64,000 nt of DNA from Cyanobacteria bacterium FACHB-63 (GTDB lineage Bacteria > Cyanobacteriota > Cyanobacteriia > Leptolyngbyales > Leptolyngbyaceae): contig JACJNX010000064.1 in NCBI GenBank assembly GCA_014695255.1, forward strand, positions 62,001-126,000, read 5' to 3'. Positions 52,991 to 63,787 of the stretch are shown one piece after another. Each line of letters starts with the position of its first letter. Within the stretch, counting starts at the first letter, position 1. The position numbers were made by a program, and so were the translations under genes. The notes beneath the pieces were generated by a model that did no database searches, was not told where the DNA came from, and saw only the letters and a list, made by a program, of their open reading frames with translations.

Positions 52991-54159
52991 GTCTTGACAT
53001 CTTTCTGAAACCTAAGAATCGCCTTTGGCTTGGAATCGGGATTGCGACGTTGATTACAGGTGGAACGTCATTTTATGCTGTTTCTCAGTTCAGCCCGAGA
53101 CCTGCTGCTCAGCCTGTCGAAGCCGCTCCGACCGCTAGGAAGATTGCCGCACTGGGACGACTTGAACCGGAAGCTGAGATCATTAAGTTATCCGCTCCGA
53201 TCGCATTAGATGGCGATCGCGTTTCTCAACTCTTAGTCAAGCAAGGCGATCGCGTTTCAAAAGGTCAAATCATTGCGATTTTAGATTCGCGTGACAAGCT
53301 ACAAAATGCGCTAGACCAAGCTCGCGAACAAGTCCAAGTCGCACAAGCTAAACTTGCACAAGTTAAAGCAGGCGCAAAGACGGGAGAGATTGAAGCTCAG
53401 CAAGCAACAATTACTCGACTGCAAGCCGATCGACAAGGTGAAATTGCAGCCCAAGCCGCAGAGATCAATCGCTGGCAAGCAGAAGTCAGAACGGCGCAAG
53501 CGGAATTCGATCGCTTCAACAAACTCTATCAGCAAGGTGCGATCGCAGCTTCTAACTTGGATAGTAAACGCCTTGCACTTGACACAGCACAAGCCCAACT
53601 GAGACAAGCACAAGCTAAACAGAATCAAGCTGCAAATTCACTCGAAGCACAGTTGAGTGAAGCTAGAGCAACATTGAATCGAATTGAAGAAGTTCGACCT
53701 GTGGATGTGAAAACCGTTGCGACCGAGGTCAGTAGCGCGATCGCAGCAATGAAACGTGCCGAAACTGAGCTAGAGCAAGCTTACATTCGCGCACCGATCG
53801 CGGGTCAAATTCTCAAGGTTCATACTCGTACAGGTGAAAAAATTAGCGATTCTGGAATTGCAGATCTAGCACAGAATGCGCAGATGGTTGCTGTAGCTGA
53901 AGTTTATCAAAGTGACATTGCTAATGTGAAAGTTGGGCAAACCGCAACGATTACGGGACAAGCTTTCTCAGGAGAATTGCAGGGAACTGTTTCTGAGGTT
54001 GGATTACAAGTCAATAAGCAGGAAGTGTTTAGTAATCAGCCAGGGGAAAATCTCGATCGACGTGTGATTGATGTAAAAATTCGCCTAACACCAGAAGCGA
54101 GTCAACGAGTTTCGAGCCTAACCAATTTGCAAGTTCAGACTGCAATTAAGCTGGACTAA
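52987..54159 (+). CDS. DevB-type membrane fusion (HlyD) protein of an ABC exporter
   Basis: 390 residues: one N-terminal membrane anchor (LWLGIGIATLITGGTSFYAV), a biotinyl-lipoyl-like half-motif (LGRLEPEAEIIKLSAP and GDRVSQLLVKQGDRVSKGQIIAILDS), and a long coiled-coil hairpin rich in Ala and Gln (about 100-250). The second half of the lipoyl domain (YIRAPIAGQILKVHTRTGEKI) and a beta-barrel domain follow. DevB proteins link the DevCA pump to TolC across the periplasm; the Anabaena one exports heterocyst glycolipids. It is translationally coupled to tetR. Confidence 0.93.
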   Translation: MSLDIFLKPKNRLWLGIGIATLITGGTSFYAVSQFSPRPAAQPVEAAPTARKIAALGRLEPEAEIIKLSAPIALDGDRVSQLLVKQGDRVSKGQIIAILDSRDKLQNALDQAREQVQVAQAKLAQVKAGAKTGEIEAQQATITRLQADRQGEIAAQAAEINRWQAEVRTAQAEFDRFNKLYQQGAIAASNLDSKRLALDTAQAQLRQAQAKQNQAANSLEAQLSEARATLNRIEEVRPVDVKTVATEVSSAIAAMKRAETELEQAYIRAPIAGQILKVHTRTGEKISDSGIADLAQNAQMVAVAEVYQSDIANVKVGQTATITGQAFSGELQGTVSEVGLQVNKQEVFSNQPGENLDRRVIDVKIRLTPEASQRVSSLTNLQVQTAIKLD

Positions 54160-54162
54160 TGG

Positions 54163-54180
54163 ATAACGAACGTTCGATTT
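54163..54180. promoter_or_regulatory. TetR-type operator box 3, before the acetyltransferase gene
   Basis: ATAACGAACGTTCGATTT differs from a perfect 18-bp dyad at two positions and shares CGTTCGAT with box 1. It lies between the devB-like stop and the ribosome-binding site AAGGAGGGAGG. This implies a second regulated promoter inside the cluster. Confidence 0.65.
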
Positions 54181-54192
54181 AAGGAGGGAGGA

Positions 54193-54810
54193 ATGGACAT
54201 TGTTAAGCTAAACCCGTCGGATTTTGCGATCGCATCGAATCAACTTGCAGCCGCTTTTAGTCAAGATCCACTGATTGAGCAGTTTTTACCCGAAGAAAGT
54301 ACCGCAAAGCAAACGGCTCTGAAGCAAATCAGCCAAGCCATGCTCAATTACGGGCAATCGTACAACCAGATCTATACGACTGCTGAATCTCCCAAAGGGG
54401 TTGCAATGTGGCTGCCTCCGGAAGCAACTCGAATTACCCTATCTCAACTGTGGCAAGTCCTGACATCAGGATTGCTCTTTGTCCCGTTTTATCTGCGTTG
54501 GAATCGCATTCTTGATTTTGCTTCGTTTATCGGTACAGAGATTCGATGGCACGATCGCACCGCTTCAGAACCACATTGGTACTTAGCGATGTTAGGGGTG
54601 TCGCCTGAGTGTCAAGGTCAGGGTATTGGTGGACAGTTACTTCAGCCTGTTTTGCAAGAAGCCGATCGCGCAAAGCTACCTTGCTATCTAGAAACATCAA
54701 CTCCAGGCGGAGTGCGGTTTTATCAGCGTCATGGCTTTGTGATTGCTCATCATGGAACCTTTGCGGGTCGTGATTACTGGGCAATGAAACGCGAATCCCA
54801 AGGAGCCTAA
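54193..54810 (+). CDS. GNAT family N-acetyltransferase
   Basis: A 205-residue GNAT enzyme. The acetyl-CoA loop is [21 protein letters not shown], followed by [21 protein letters not shown]. An extended N-terminal half ([20 protein letters not shown]) is typical of the subgroup that acetylates small amines. The substrate is unknown. A consensus Shine-Dalgarno AAGGAGGGAGG precedes it. It starts 1 bp before the sigma factor gene region and lies inside the exporter cluster, so the product may modify the exported compound (inference). Confidence 0.88.
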   Translation: MDIVKLNPSDFAIASNQLAAAFSQDPLIEQFLPEESTAKQTALKQISQAMLNYGQSYNQIYTTAESPKGVAMWLPPEATRITLSQLWQVLTSGLLFVPFYLRWNRILDFASFIGTEIRWHDRTASEPHWYLAMLGVSPECQGQGIGGQLLQPVLQEADRAKLPCYLETSTPGGVRFYQRHGFVIAHHGTFAGRDYWAMKRESQGA

Positions 54811-54811
54811 G

Positions 54812-55720
54812 ATGGACACAATCAAGCTCTATTTAGATGAGATTGGACGAATTTCTCGTTTGACTCCAGAACAAGAAGTTGAATTGGGTCGGCAAGTGCA
54901 AACCTTACAAAAGCTGTATGCAATTCAACAGCCTAGCCTCGAGCAATGGCAACAAGCTGCGAATTTATCACGGGATGAGTTGCAAAGCGCGATCGCACAA
55001 GGAGAACGTGCTAAACGCAAGATGATCGAGGCGAACTTACGTTTAGTTGTCTCGATTGCCCAACGCTTCCAGAATCGCAATCTAGACCTCTCAGATTTGA
55101 TCCAAGAAGGCAACTTAGGCTTACAGCGTAGTGTCGAGAAGTTTGATCCAAGCAAAGGCTATCGATTTTCAACTTACGCATATTGGTGGATTAGACAAGC
55201 CATTAGGCGAGCGATCGCACTGAAAAGCCGTTCGATCCGGATTCCAACGCATCTCACCGAAAAGCTCAATCTGATTCGGAAAACGCAGCGATCGCTTTCG
55301 CAAACATTAGGTAGAACTGCAACAATTACAGAAATTGCTCAGGAACTCTCTGTTTCAGAAACAGAGATTCGAGATGCTTTGTTCGCAGTGCAGCGCTTAG
55401 TCTCTTTAGATTTACCGATCGGTCAGGATCAAGACGGAAATCTGGGTGAACTGCTGCAAGATGAAGGGGAAATGCCAGAGGAAAGTGTTACGCGATCGCT
55501 GCTTCGAGAAGATTTATTGAACTTACTAGGACTACTCCCTTCAAACCAGCGTGAAGTTATGACTTTACGGTTTGGGCTGGAAGATGGAGAGGCACTGAGC
55601 TTATCTCAGGCGAGTCGGAAGATGAATTGTAGCCGAGAAACGGTGCGACTGCTGGAGAAAGCAGCCATGAAAACATTGCAGCAGTACAAGACGCGATTGC
55701 GAGAGTATGTGATGGTGTAG
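54812..55720 (+). CDS. Group 2 sigma-70-type RNA polymerase sigma factor
   Basis: 302 residues. Region 1.2 is [25 protein letters not shown]. Region 2 is [58 protein letters not shown]. Region 3 starts [10 protein letters not shown], and region 4 is [15 protein letters not shown] with the recognition helix [23 protein letters not shown]. It is a group 2 (non-essential) factor by size and region 2. Placement inside a TetR-controlled exporter cluster is unusual. It follows the acetyltransferase by 1 bp. Confidence 0.92.
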   Translation: MDTIKLYLDEIGRISRLTPEQEVELGRQVQTLQKLYAIQQPSLEQWQQAANLSRDELQSAIAQGERAKRKMIEANLRLVVSIAQRFQNRNLDLSDLIQEGNLGLQRSVEKFDPSKGYRFSTYAYWWIRQAIRRAIALKSRSIRIPTHLTEKLNLIRKTQRSLSQTLGRTATITEIAQELSVSETEIRDALFAVQRLVSLDLPIGQDQDGNLGELLQDEGEMPEESVTRSLLREDLLNLLGLLPSNQREVMTLRFGLEDGEALSLSQASRKMNCSRETVRLLEKAAMKTLQQYKTRLREYVMV

Positions 55721-55787
55721 TGTCGCTGCGGTTTGGGCGACTCCCTAACAATCTGAACAAAAAACAATCTATAGCTGAGATTCTTCT

Positions 55788-56156
55788 ATGCTCTTTCTAG
55801 GAATTGGATTTCTAATCTGGCTCGTTGCAACGATCGCATTTCGCCTAATTGGTCAGTATCTTCTTGATCCAACAAACATTGCATTATCGATTGGACTGTT
55901 CTTAGCCACAACACTCTCAATGTTCATCATTGTTACAGGAGTCTACTTTTGGCAGCAAGTCAAAGCGATCGAACGTCCTAAAGCAGCTTTACTCATCGCC
56001 CTACCCGGAATGCTCCTGGATGTTGGAAGTGTCCTATTTTTTCCAAAAGTCTTTCCAAACATTGATCCAAGTGCGAACGTTTTGTTTGCTGGATTGATGC
56101 TGTGGGGTTATTCATCCATTCTAGTGACTAGCTTTTTACCGCGAAATGAACTGTAG
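55788..56156 (+). CDS. Small membrane protein, DUF5367-like
   Basis: 122 residues with four hydrophobic segments (LFLGIGFLIWLVATIAFRLIG, NIALSIGLFLATTLSMFIIVTGVYF, AALLIALPGMLLDVGSVLFF, NVLFAGLMLWGYSSILVTSF). I associate this pattern with the DUF5367 family, whose function is unknown. It lies between the sigma factor and the devC-like permease, so co-expression is likely. Confidence 0.75.
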   Translation: MLFLGIGFLIWLVATIAFRLIGQYLLDPTNIALSIGLFLATTLSMFIIVTGVYFWQQVKAIERPKAALLIALPGMLLDVGSVLFFPKVFPNIDPSANVLFAGLMLWGYSSILVTSFLPRNEL

Positions 56157-56358
56157 ATCTCTTTTAGTATGGGGGCGCTTTGCGCGGATGCAGATTTCAC
56201 CATGGGTTACGTTAATCCGATCGAGCTATCAAGCAATCCGAGGCTGTCCCTACGGTCAATCTCGTCTCATGATGTCGATCGCGAAACTCAATCTGCTAAC
56301 TATCTACGATCTGCTCGATGACTTGATCCGATATCCACCGTATTAGGGAAGCTCTGAT

Positions 56359-57510
56359 ATGCCTCGTAAAACACCGCTGGCATGGTTCCAGTTAATGAAA
56401 GAGAAAGCCCGCTTAGTTGTTGCGATCGCGGGAATTGGCTTTGCAGACATGCTGATGTTTATGCAGCTCGGATTCCAAGATTCGTTGTATGACAGTGCTA
56501 CAGTTCCTCATCGATTGTTGCAGGCGGATCTCGTCCTGATTGATCCACAGTTCAAAAGCTTAGCTTCATTCACGCCGTTCTCGCGTGAGCAGCTTTATCA
56601 AACGAAAAGCAACGATCGTGTGCAATCCGTCAGTTCGATCCGGATTGCAATGGGACAGTGGAAGAACCCAGAAACTCGCTTAACTCGAAGCATTCTAATT
56701 TGGGGAATTGAACCCGATGCACCCAGCTTTAAGCTATCAGGATTGCAAGAAAACTTAGAGCCGCTCAAGCTATTAAACAATGTTGTGTTTGATCGGGTCG
56801 GTCGTCCTGAATTTGGCGCGATCGCAGATACATTCCAAAAGCAAGGCACAGTTACGACTGAACTCAATCAGCAAGTGATCCAAGTGAGCGGACTCGTCAC
56901 AATGGGCGCATCCTTTACCGCAGATGGAAATGTGTTCATGAGTGATTCAACTTTCTTGAAGCTCTACAACGATCGACAAGCAAGCAAAATCGATATTGGA
57001 CTGATTCAACTCAAACCAAACTCAGATATCAAAGCAGTTCAGGAACAGCTGAGCGCAAAGTTACCCAATGTAAAAGTGCTGACTCCTCAAGAGTTTGCAG
57101 CGATCGAACGGAACTACTGGGAAAGTCAAGGAACAATCGGATTTATCTTTGGAATTGGTGTCGTTGTAGGCTTTATTGTTGGAACAGTGATTGTTTATCA
57201 AATTCTCTACACTGATGTTGCCAACCACTTACCTGAATATGCCACATTGAAAGCAATGGGATACAGCGATCGCTTCCTACTCAATGTCCTACTTCAAGAA
57301 GCCTTAATTCTTGCTGTTCTCGGCTTTATTCCAGGTTTTGCGGTTGCGGTTGGACTGTACCAAATTACCTATGCTGCAACATTGTTACCGATTGCAATGA
57401 CTACCAATCGTGCAATTACAGTATTTGTCCTCACTGTTGCGATGTGTTCAATTTCGGGCGCGATCGCAATGCGAAAACTCCAAGCTGCTGATCCTGCTGA
57501 CATCTTCTAA
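56359..57510 (+). CDS. DevC-type ABC exporter permease
   Basis: A 383-residue MacB/FtsX-type permease. It has one N-terminal helix (ARLVVAIAGIGFADMLMFMQLGF), a large periplasmic domain, and three C-terminal helices from about 275 (GTIGFIFGIGVVVGFIVGTVIVYQIL). These are followed by LPEYATLKAMGYSDRFLLNVLLQEALILAVL, the DevC signature. About 200 bp without a credible gene separates it from the DUF5367-like gene, and the ATPase gene follows 4 bp later. Confidence 0.93.
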   Translation: MPRKTPLAWFQLMKEKARLVVAIAGIGFADMLMFMQLGFQDSLYDSATVPHRLLQADLVLIDPQFKSLASFTPFSREQLYQTKSNDRVQSVSSIRIAMGQWKNPETRLTRSILIWGIEPDAPSFKLSGLQENLEPLKLLNNVVFDRVGRPEFGAIADTFQKQGTVTTELNQQVIQVSGLVTMGASFTADGNVFMSDSTFLKLYNDRQASKIDIGLIQLKPNSDIKAVQEQLSAKLPNVKVLTPQEFAAIERNYWESQGTIGFIFGIGVVVGFIVGTVIVYQILYTDVANHLPEYATLKAMGYSDRFLLNVLLQEALILAVLGFIPGFAVAVGLYQITYAATLLPIAMTTNRAITVFVLTVAMCSISGAIAMRKLQAADPADIF

Positions 57511-57514
57511 ACCT

Positions 57515-58222
57515 ATGCAACCTGTCATCTCTGTCAAAAACCTAAATCATTACTTCGGTCAAGGAAGCCTGAAAAAGCAAGTCTTATTTGATGTCAATCT
57601 AGACATCCATGCAGGCGAAATTGTGATCATGACTGGTCCTTCTGGATCAGGTAAAACGACGCTGTTAACGCTCTTAGGCGGCTTGCGATCGGCTCAAGAA
57701 GGTAGCTTAACGATTCTAGATCAAGAGATCCGTGGAGCCACAAAGCAACGGCTTACTCAACTTCGTAAAAACATCGGCTACATCTTCCAAGCACATAATT
57801 TAATGACATTTCTCACAGCAAAGCAAAACGTCAGAATGTCGCTGGAATTACACGATCGCTATCACAATCAAGACTTGGATGCAATGGTCGTTTCAATGTT
57901 AGAAACCGTTGGACTCGGACATCGAGCAGACTACTATCCTGACGGACTCTCCGGTGGTCAAAAACAGCGAGTTGCGATCGCTCGCGCTCTGATTAGTCAT
58001 CCTAAAATTGTGCTTGCCGATGAGCCAACTGCCGCACTCGATAAAAAATCCGGTCGTGATGTGGTTGAACTGATGCAGAAACTTGCAAAAGAGCAGCACT
58101 GTACAATTTTGCTCGTCACGCACGACAACCGGATTCTAGACATTGCCGATCGCATTGTTTATATGGAAGATGGGCGTTTAGTGAGTGATGGGAAAAGCGC
58201 GATGAGTATGACACCAGCATGA
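57515..58222 (+). CDS. DevA-type ABC exporter ATPase
   Basis: 235 residues: Walker A MTGPSGSGKTTLLTLLGGL, Q-loop IFQAHNLMTFLTA, signature GLSGGQKQRVAIARAL, Walker B IVLADEPTAALDKKSG, switch LLVTHDNR. The N-terminal VLFDVNLDIHAGEIVIM is typical of DevA. The ATG at 57515 is chosen because the preceding in-frame codons overlap the devC gene and are not conserved. It completes the DevBCA set, in the order B, three other genes, C, A. Confidence 0.94.
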   Translation: MQPVISVKNLNHYFGQGSLKKQVLFDVNLDIHAGEIVIMTGPSGSGKTTLLTLLGGLRSAQEGSLTILDQEIRGATKQRLTQLRKNIGYIFQAHNLMTFLTAKQNVRMSLELHDRYHNQDLDAMVVSMLETVGLGHRADYYPDGLSGGQKQRVAIARALISHPKIVLADEPTAALDKKSGRDVVELMQKLAKEQHCTILLVTHDNRILDIADRIVYMEDGRLVSDGKSAMSMTPA

Positions 58223-58317
58223 CCACGGCAGCTTAATCTGTTCGCAAGACTTTCCAGAATTGGGACAAATACAACTGTAGCTAAATAGAGCAACCGCATA
58301 GATTGATGTTCCTGTAA

Positions 58318-59646
58318 ATGTTCACACCACCTAAAGTACAGTCGTATCTTCTCCGTTCTTTATTTCCGATTCTCTTACTTGCAAGCCTCACTACAGTTTC
58401 AAAACCTGCTCTTGCAAACTGTGCGGGCTATGGTCGCCCACCCGAACAAGTCAACCTTGAAGTTAGACAACGCGCCAATCAACTTAAAAATGATCCCAAT
58501 GAGTTCTTTGGGAAAAAGATGTTAGACACGATCGCAGAGCGCCGCATCACTCTGACTCCGGCGTTCGATCGTTTAACTGGACTCGAAAAACGGCAAGTTC
58601 TAACTACGCTGAGATTAGAAGGCTCTACCTATGAAGTTTATGCAGCCGATGGGCGATTAGTCTCGGCTCAGTATGATGGCTGTACTCGAACCCATCTAAT
58701 GACCGAGCACGATCGCTATAGCTGGTATCTCAATCGTCCCCCTGTACAGATGCCTTTACCGATGCTGCGCGATGCCTTACGGAATCCAGGACAACCCCGT
58801 TGGCGCAAAGTCAACCAAAGTATCCATCCTGAAGACGAACGCAGAGCGCGGTTTAAGTTTTGGGAAACGGTCGGCTACGCTAAAGCAAATCAGGGCTGGT
58901 GGATTGCTTGGGTTCCTGAAGGAGGCTACTTTGAAGTAGCTGTTCGCAATGCTGATGATCTCAACCAACTCAAGCCTTACCTAACTACTGCATTTCGCCA
59001 GTACCGCTATGTCGTGTTGGCGACAGACGGAACACCGCTTTATGACACACAGAAAGCATTGAACAATGCGTGGATTTCTCTACTCGGTAAAACGTCTGCG
59101 CCTGCGGGATGGCAGGTTCGCCCCTGCGATGGTGAAGCTCCCTTTTTGTGCGTCGATCGCAATCAAGCTTATCTAGGCAGCGTCGAACTCCAGCGCTGGA
59201 CATACGACAAGTCTCCGATCTTGCAGGCTCAGTTTGACAAGCTTGGCTTAGTTCCGGGACTATTTACCTACAGTAATCCGAACGATAAAGCAAAGGTGCT
59301 AACAGCATTGAAAGCTGTAATCGCAGACTACTACAAAACCATTCAAGCCGATCGAGCTTCAACTTACGGTAAAGATTACAAAGTTCAGGTACAATCCCCC
59401 GAAGAAGTTAGAGTTGGTACGCTACCCGGATTAAGGTATGGCTTTAAGGGAATTGATCGGTCTGGAAAGGTTCAAGAGAAGTACGTCAGCTACATGGCGT
59501 TTGACGGCAATTTGAACATCATCGTCACGGGTTACGACCCAGCAGCACAGAGTAGTGTGTTCAAAGAGCTGAGCAACTTAGAGCAGTTTGAGCCTCACTT
59601 AAAGACGATCGTCGAGAATCTCAAACTATCTGAAGGCGATCGCTAA
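58318..59646 (+). CDS. Secreted protein of unknown function
   Basis: 442 residues with a signal peptide (SLFPILLLASLTTVSKPALA, cleavage after ALA, then NCAGYG). No domain is recognised. There are three soluble parts rich in Tyr and Trp, for example ARFKFWETVGYAKANQGWWIAWVPEGGYF and LQRWTYDKSPILQAQF. Cysteines at the mature N-terminus and in RTHL-, RPCDGEAPFLCVD-like segments may form disulfides. It lies after devA with a 95-bp gap and is transcribed in the same direction, but nothing ties it to the exporter. Confidence 0.75.
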   Translation: MFTPPKVQSYLLRSLFPILLLASLTTVSKPALANCAGYGRPPEQVNLEVRQRANQLKNDPNEFFGKKMLDTIAERRITLTPAFDRLTGLEKRQVLTTLRLEGSTYEVYAADGRLVSAQYDGCTRTHLMTEHDRYSWYLNRPPVQMPLPMLRDALRNPGQPRWRKVNQSIHPEDERRARFKFWETVGYAKANQGWWIAWVPEGGYFEVAVRNADDLNQLKPYLTTAFRQYRYVVLATDGTPLYDTQKALNNAWISLLGKTSAPAGWQVRPCDGEAPFLCVDRNQAYLGSVELQRWTYDKSPILQAQFDKLGLVPGLFTYSNPNDKAKVLTALKAVIADYYKTIQADRASTYGKDYKVQVQSPEEVRVGTLPGLRYGFKGIDRSGKVQEKYVSYMAFDGNLNIIVTGYDPAAQSSVFKELSNLEQFEPHLKTIVENLKLSEGDR

Positions 59647-59751
59647 CTCCAAACCTCTGATTTCCTCTGGAAAAGGTTAGAGCAAGCCCGAAATTTTTCA
59701 ATTTCAGGAAAAATTCACACCCGCGATCGCACTCCGTTAATTGTGCGATTG

Positions 59752-60687
59752 CTACAGTACCTTCGCTCTCAACCAAGAAATCGGCAACAGCGACAACTTC
59801 CGAATTCCCGGCACATATGCCCGACGATTGAAGTTGTCGTAGTTGTTGTTCTCGATCGCATTCAAAATTCGGCTATACAGCATCAATGCTGACCAAACGG
59901 GCCAGCGCGCATCTTCACTCAGCGTAGCGATTCCGCGTTCTGCCTGCGTGTAAAACTGCCGCGCTCGCTCAATCTGAAACTGCATCAGCGCTTTCCAGCG
60001 ATCGTCGTTCACGCCCTTGAACAAATCATCTTCGCCATACCCAAAGCGCTCTAGATCTTCAAGCGGCAAATAAATTCGCCCGCGCCGCGCATCTTCACCC
60101 ACATCGCGCAAAATATTCGTCAACTGTTTCGCTACACCGAGCGCGATCGCATCATCCAGCGGTGAATATCCCGACTCTGGGCGATACCAAGGTGCAGAAG
60201 TATCCGGCTCAATCAGTCCCATGACTGAAGTAGACATTAGCCCAACCGTACTTGCCACCCGATAGCAATAGAGATAAAGATCATCAAACGTCTCATAGCG
60301 ACTGCGATAGAGATCCATCCGTTGTCCCGCAACCATGTCGCGGAACGGCTGAATCTCGATCGGGAATCGCTCTACCGTGTCTACCAGTGCCACATCAAAA
60401 TCATCTTCCGGGTAGCCTGCGAAGATTTTTTCGAGTCGTGTTTCCCACTCGTCCAGCGTGTCCATCGTGGCGGACTTACCGTTGAAGCCATCGACTAACT
60501 CATCGGTGCGACGACACCAGACATAAATTGCCCAGATCGCACGTCGTTTTTCAGCCGGAAATAACAAGGTCGCCAAGTAGAAAGACTTGGTGAAGTGTTC
60601 CATCAATTGGCGGCACTGTTCGTAAGCTTCATCGACAGAAGCCAGCGATCGTACACAGGAGGAGGGTTGTTCGGGCAATTGCAGCAT
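59752..60687 (-). CDS. crtB: Phytoene synthase
   Basis: A 311-residue enzyme that condenses two geranylgeranyl diphosphates. The two aspartate-rich sites are RRTDELVDG and LRDVGEDARRGRIYLP. The remaining helices (FYLATLLFPAEKRRAIWAIYVW, YCYRVASTVGLMSTSVMG) are typical. It lies 32 bp downstream of the phytoene desaturase gene on the same strand, the cyanobacterial crtP-crtB order. Confidence 0.97.
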   Translation of the reverse strand: MLQLPEQPSSCVRSLASVDEAYEQCRQLMEHFTKSFYLATLLFPAEKRRAIWAIYVWCRRTDELVDGFNGKSATMDTLDEWETRLEKIFAGYPEDDFDVALVDTVERFPIEIQPFRDMVAGQRMDLYRSRYETFDDLYLYCYRVASTVGLMSTSVMGLIEPDTSAPWYRPESGYSPLDDAIALGVAKQLTNILRDVGEDARRGRIYLPLEDLERFGYGEDDLFKGVNDDRWKALMQFQIERARQFYTQAERGIATLSEDARWPVWSALMLYSRILNAIENNNYDNFNRRAYVPGIRKLSLLPISWLRAKVL

Positions 60688-60719
60688 TCGTTAGGACAAA
60701 TGGAAGGGTTGACAAAGCG

Positions 60720-62147
<1,428 letters not shown>

Positions 62148-62187
62148 TCACCTAACTTGTGATCGACAATTCGCTCCCAATTATACG

Positions 62188-62359
62188 TTGCGAACCGTTA
62201 CATTTTTAGACTTTGTGCAAAAACTTAGGCGCAGTTGGGTAGAGCGTCATCGGTTTACCCTAACTGAACTCACACCAAACATCAGCATTGGAAACCTAGC
62301 TGCTAACGTAGATCTGACACTGCTCAATGAGCAGGGCAATATTATTAACACCTCTGCCT
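62188..62359 (+). pseudogene. Frame-shifted remnant of a pre-peptidase C-terminal (PPC) domain
   Basis: In the first frame the DNA encodes RHRFTLTELTPNISIGNLAANVDLTLLNEQGNIINTSA, the first strands of a PPC domain. The domain then continues in the next frame as PMIESIAAVLSAGTYLLQVFSG, which leads into the hydrolase gene. The two halves meet near 62355-62362, so a single net 1-nt insertion, or a 2-nt loss, separates them. There is no ATG for the first half; the nearest start is TTG at 62188, close to the divergent crtP promoter. Confidence 0.6.
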
Positions 62360-63646
62360 ATGATCGAGTCGATCGCTGCTGTTTTGAGTGCTGGAACTTA
62401 TCTGCTGCAAGTGTTCTCTGGTCAACCGGTAGACACAAGCTTTGTCATGACGAGCGCGATCGCTAACACGATTCGAGAAAGAGCAAGACCCGCAGATACG
62501 TTTATTGACTCGATCGGCATGAACGTGAATCTACGCTATACGGGGATTAGTTATCATGACCGTTACGCCGATGTCTTCGAGCCGCGTTTACGAGAATTGG
62601 GCGTTCGACATATTCGCGACGGTGGAAACAAGCCAGAAGTGTTCACCAAGCTGCGACGACTGGCAAGGTTTGGAATTAAGTCTGCGTTGATTGTCGATCC
62701 GCGACTCGGCGGTACACCCGACAACGTTGTACAGCAAATCAAACAAGCATTACCAGGAATTGAAACTGTCGAAGGACCAAACGAGTGGGATGCTAACCCT
62801 GAAACGATGAGCTACAAAGGTAAGTCTTTCCCAGAGGGGCTACGGGAGTATCAAGCCGATCTGTATCGTGCCGTAAAAAGCGATCCGGCGACGGCTCATA
62901 TTCCGGTGCTCGTTCCATCGATGGCACAACCAGAGAACGGGCAACGAGTGGGATCGTTGGCTGAATTTAGCGACTTCGGGAATATGCACAGCTATTCAGG
63001 CGGGCGAATTCCGAGTTTTGATTTCGATCGTCGTTGGCTTCCATTGGCCAGAGAGTATTCTGGCAATCAACCGATCATCGCGACGGAAACGGGATATCAC
63101 AATGCCGTGAACGATCGTGAAACGGGTCACAAAGCGGTGACTGAGCAAGTGTCCGCGAAATACATTCCGCGAACGTTCTTGGAGTTTTTCAATCGCGGCG
63201 TGAAGCGGACGTATCTTTACGAATTCATGGATCAGCGACCTTTACCAGATGCTGAAAACAACTTTGGCATCATTCGCGCTGATGGAACTCCGAAACCTGC
63301 GTTTTATGCGCTGCGAAATCTGATTCGCATTCTGAAGGATACGCCTGGAAGTACAGCAAGCGGAGGATTATCCTATTATTTCAGTGGAAATGTGAAAGAC
63401 TTGCGCCACACGCTTTTACAAAAGAGCAATGGGGAATTTTATCTGGTGATGTGGCTGAATTCTGAAAGTACCGATGCGCCCAAAGCTCAGCGAGTCACAG
63501 TGAATTTGTTAACGCCAACTCAGAAAGCCGCGACCTTTTTACCGAACCGATCGCCGAATGCCACTGCTACGTTTGCGACACCAAGGCGCATTACGATGGA
63601 CGTACCCGATGCCCCAATCATCTTGAAAGTGGTGCCAAAAGCCTAG
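62360..63646 (+). CDS. Glycoside-hydrolase-like protein with truncated PPC domain
   Basis: About 428 residues. The first 30 are the end of a PPC domain (IESIAAVLSAGTYLLQVFSG), then a linker and a TIM-barrel-like region. That region has FIDSIGMNVNLRYTGISYHDRY, LGVRHIRDGGN, the putative acid/base in VEGPNEWD, GNMHSYSGG, and the putative nucleophile in PIIATETGYH. This pattern matches clan GH-A type hydrolases. The substrate is unknown. With the 5' frameshift, translation could start at ATG 62360 or 62447, which leaves the catalytic part intact. Without a signal peptide it might not be exported. Confidence 0.68.
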   Translation: MIESIAAVLSAGTYLLQVFSGQPVDTSFVMTSAIANTIRERARPADTFIDSIGMNVNLRYTGISYHDRYADVFEPRLRELGVRHIRDGGNKPEVFTKLRRLARFGIKSALIVDPRLGGTPDNVVQQIKQALPGIETVEGPNEWDANPETMSYKGKSFPEGLREYQADLYRAVKSDPATAHIPVLVPSMAQPENGQRVGSLAEFSDFGNMHSYSGGRIPSFDFDRRWLPLAREYSGNQPIIATETGYHNAVNDRETGHKAVTEQVSAKYIPRTFLEFFNRGVKRTYLYEFMDQRPLPDAENNFGIIRADGTPKPAFYALRNLIRILKDTPGSTASGGLSYYFSGNVKDLRHTLLQKSNGEFYLVMWLNSESTDAPKAQRVTVNLLTPTQKAATFLPNRSPNATATFATPRRITMDVPDAPIILKVVPKA

Positions 63647-63691
63647 AGTGATCCAGTTGGGGCTGTACAACTTGTATCGCCCCAAAGGAAA

Positions 63692-63787
63692 CTAGATCAG
63701 CTTGATGGCGCGGAAAGTAAAGAACAGTGCATAAGCAAGCGCGATCGCGCCACCGACCATCAAGAAATAAGCAATGACTGCCGACAT
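63692..63787 (-). CDS. petL: Cytochrome b6f complex subunit PetL (31 aa), probable
   Basis: A 31-residue single-span protein: MSAVIAYFLMVGGAIALAYA, then LFFTFRAIKLI. AGGAGA lies 9-14 nt upstream of the ATG. The length, the one helix and the C-terminal (R/K)xIKLI-like end fit PetL, the small peripheral subunit of cytochrome b6f. Other tiny photosynthetic subunits fit less well. It is a lone minus-strand gene between the hydrolase and aroB. Confidence 0.68.
   Translation of the reverse strand: MSAVIAYFLMVGGAIALAYALFFTFRAIKLI

Noticed and set aside
56146-56346. 66-codon open frame between the DUF5367-like and devC-like genes
   Set aside because: No recognisable motif, it overlaps the previous stop and has no ribosome-binding site; kept only as spacer. 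A degraded gene cannot be excluded.
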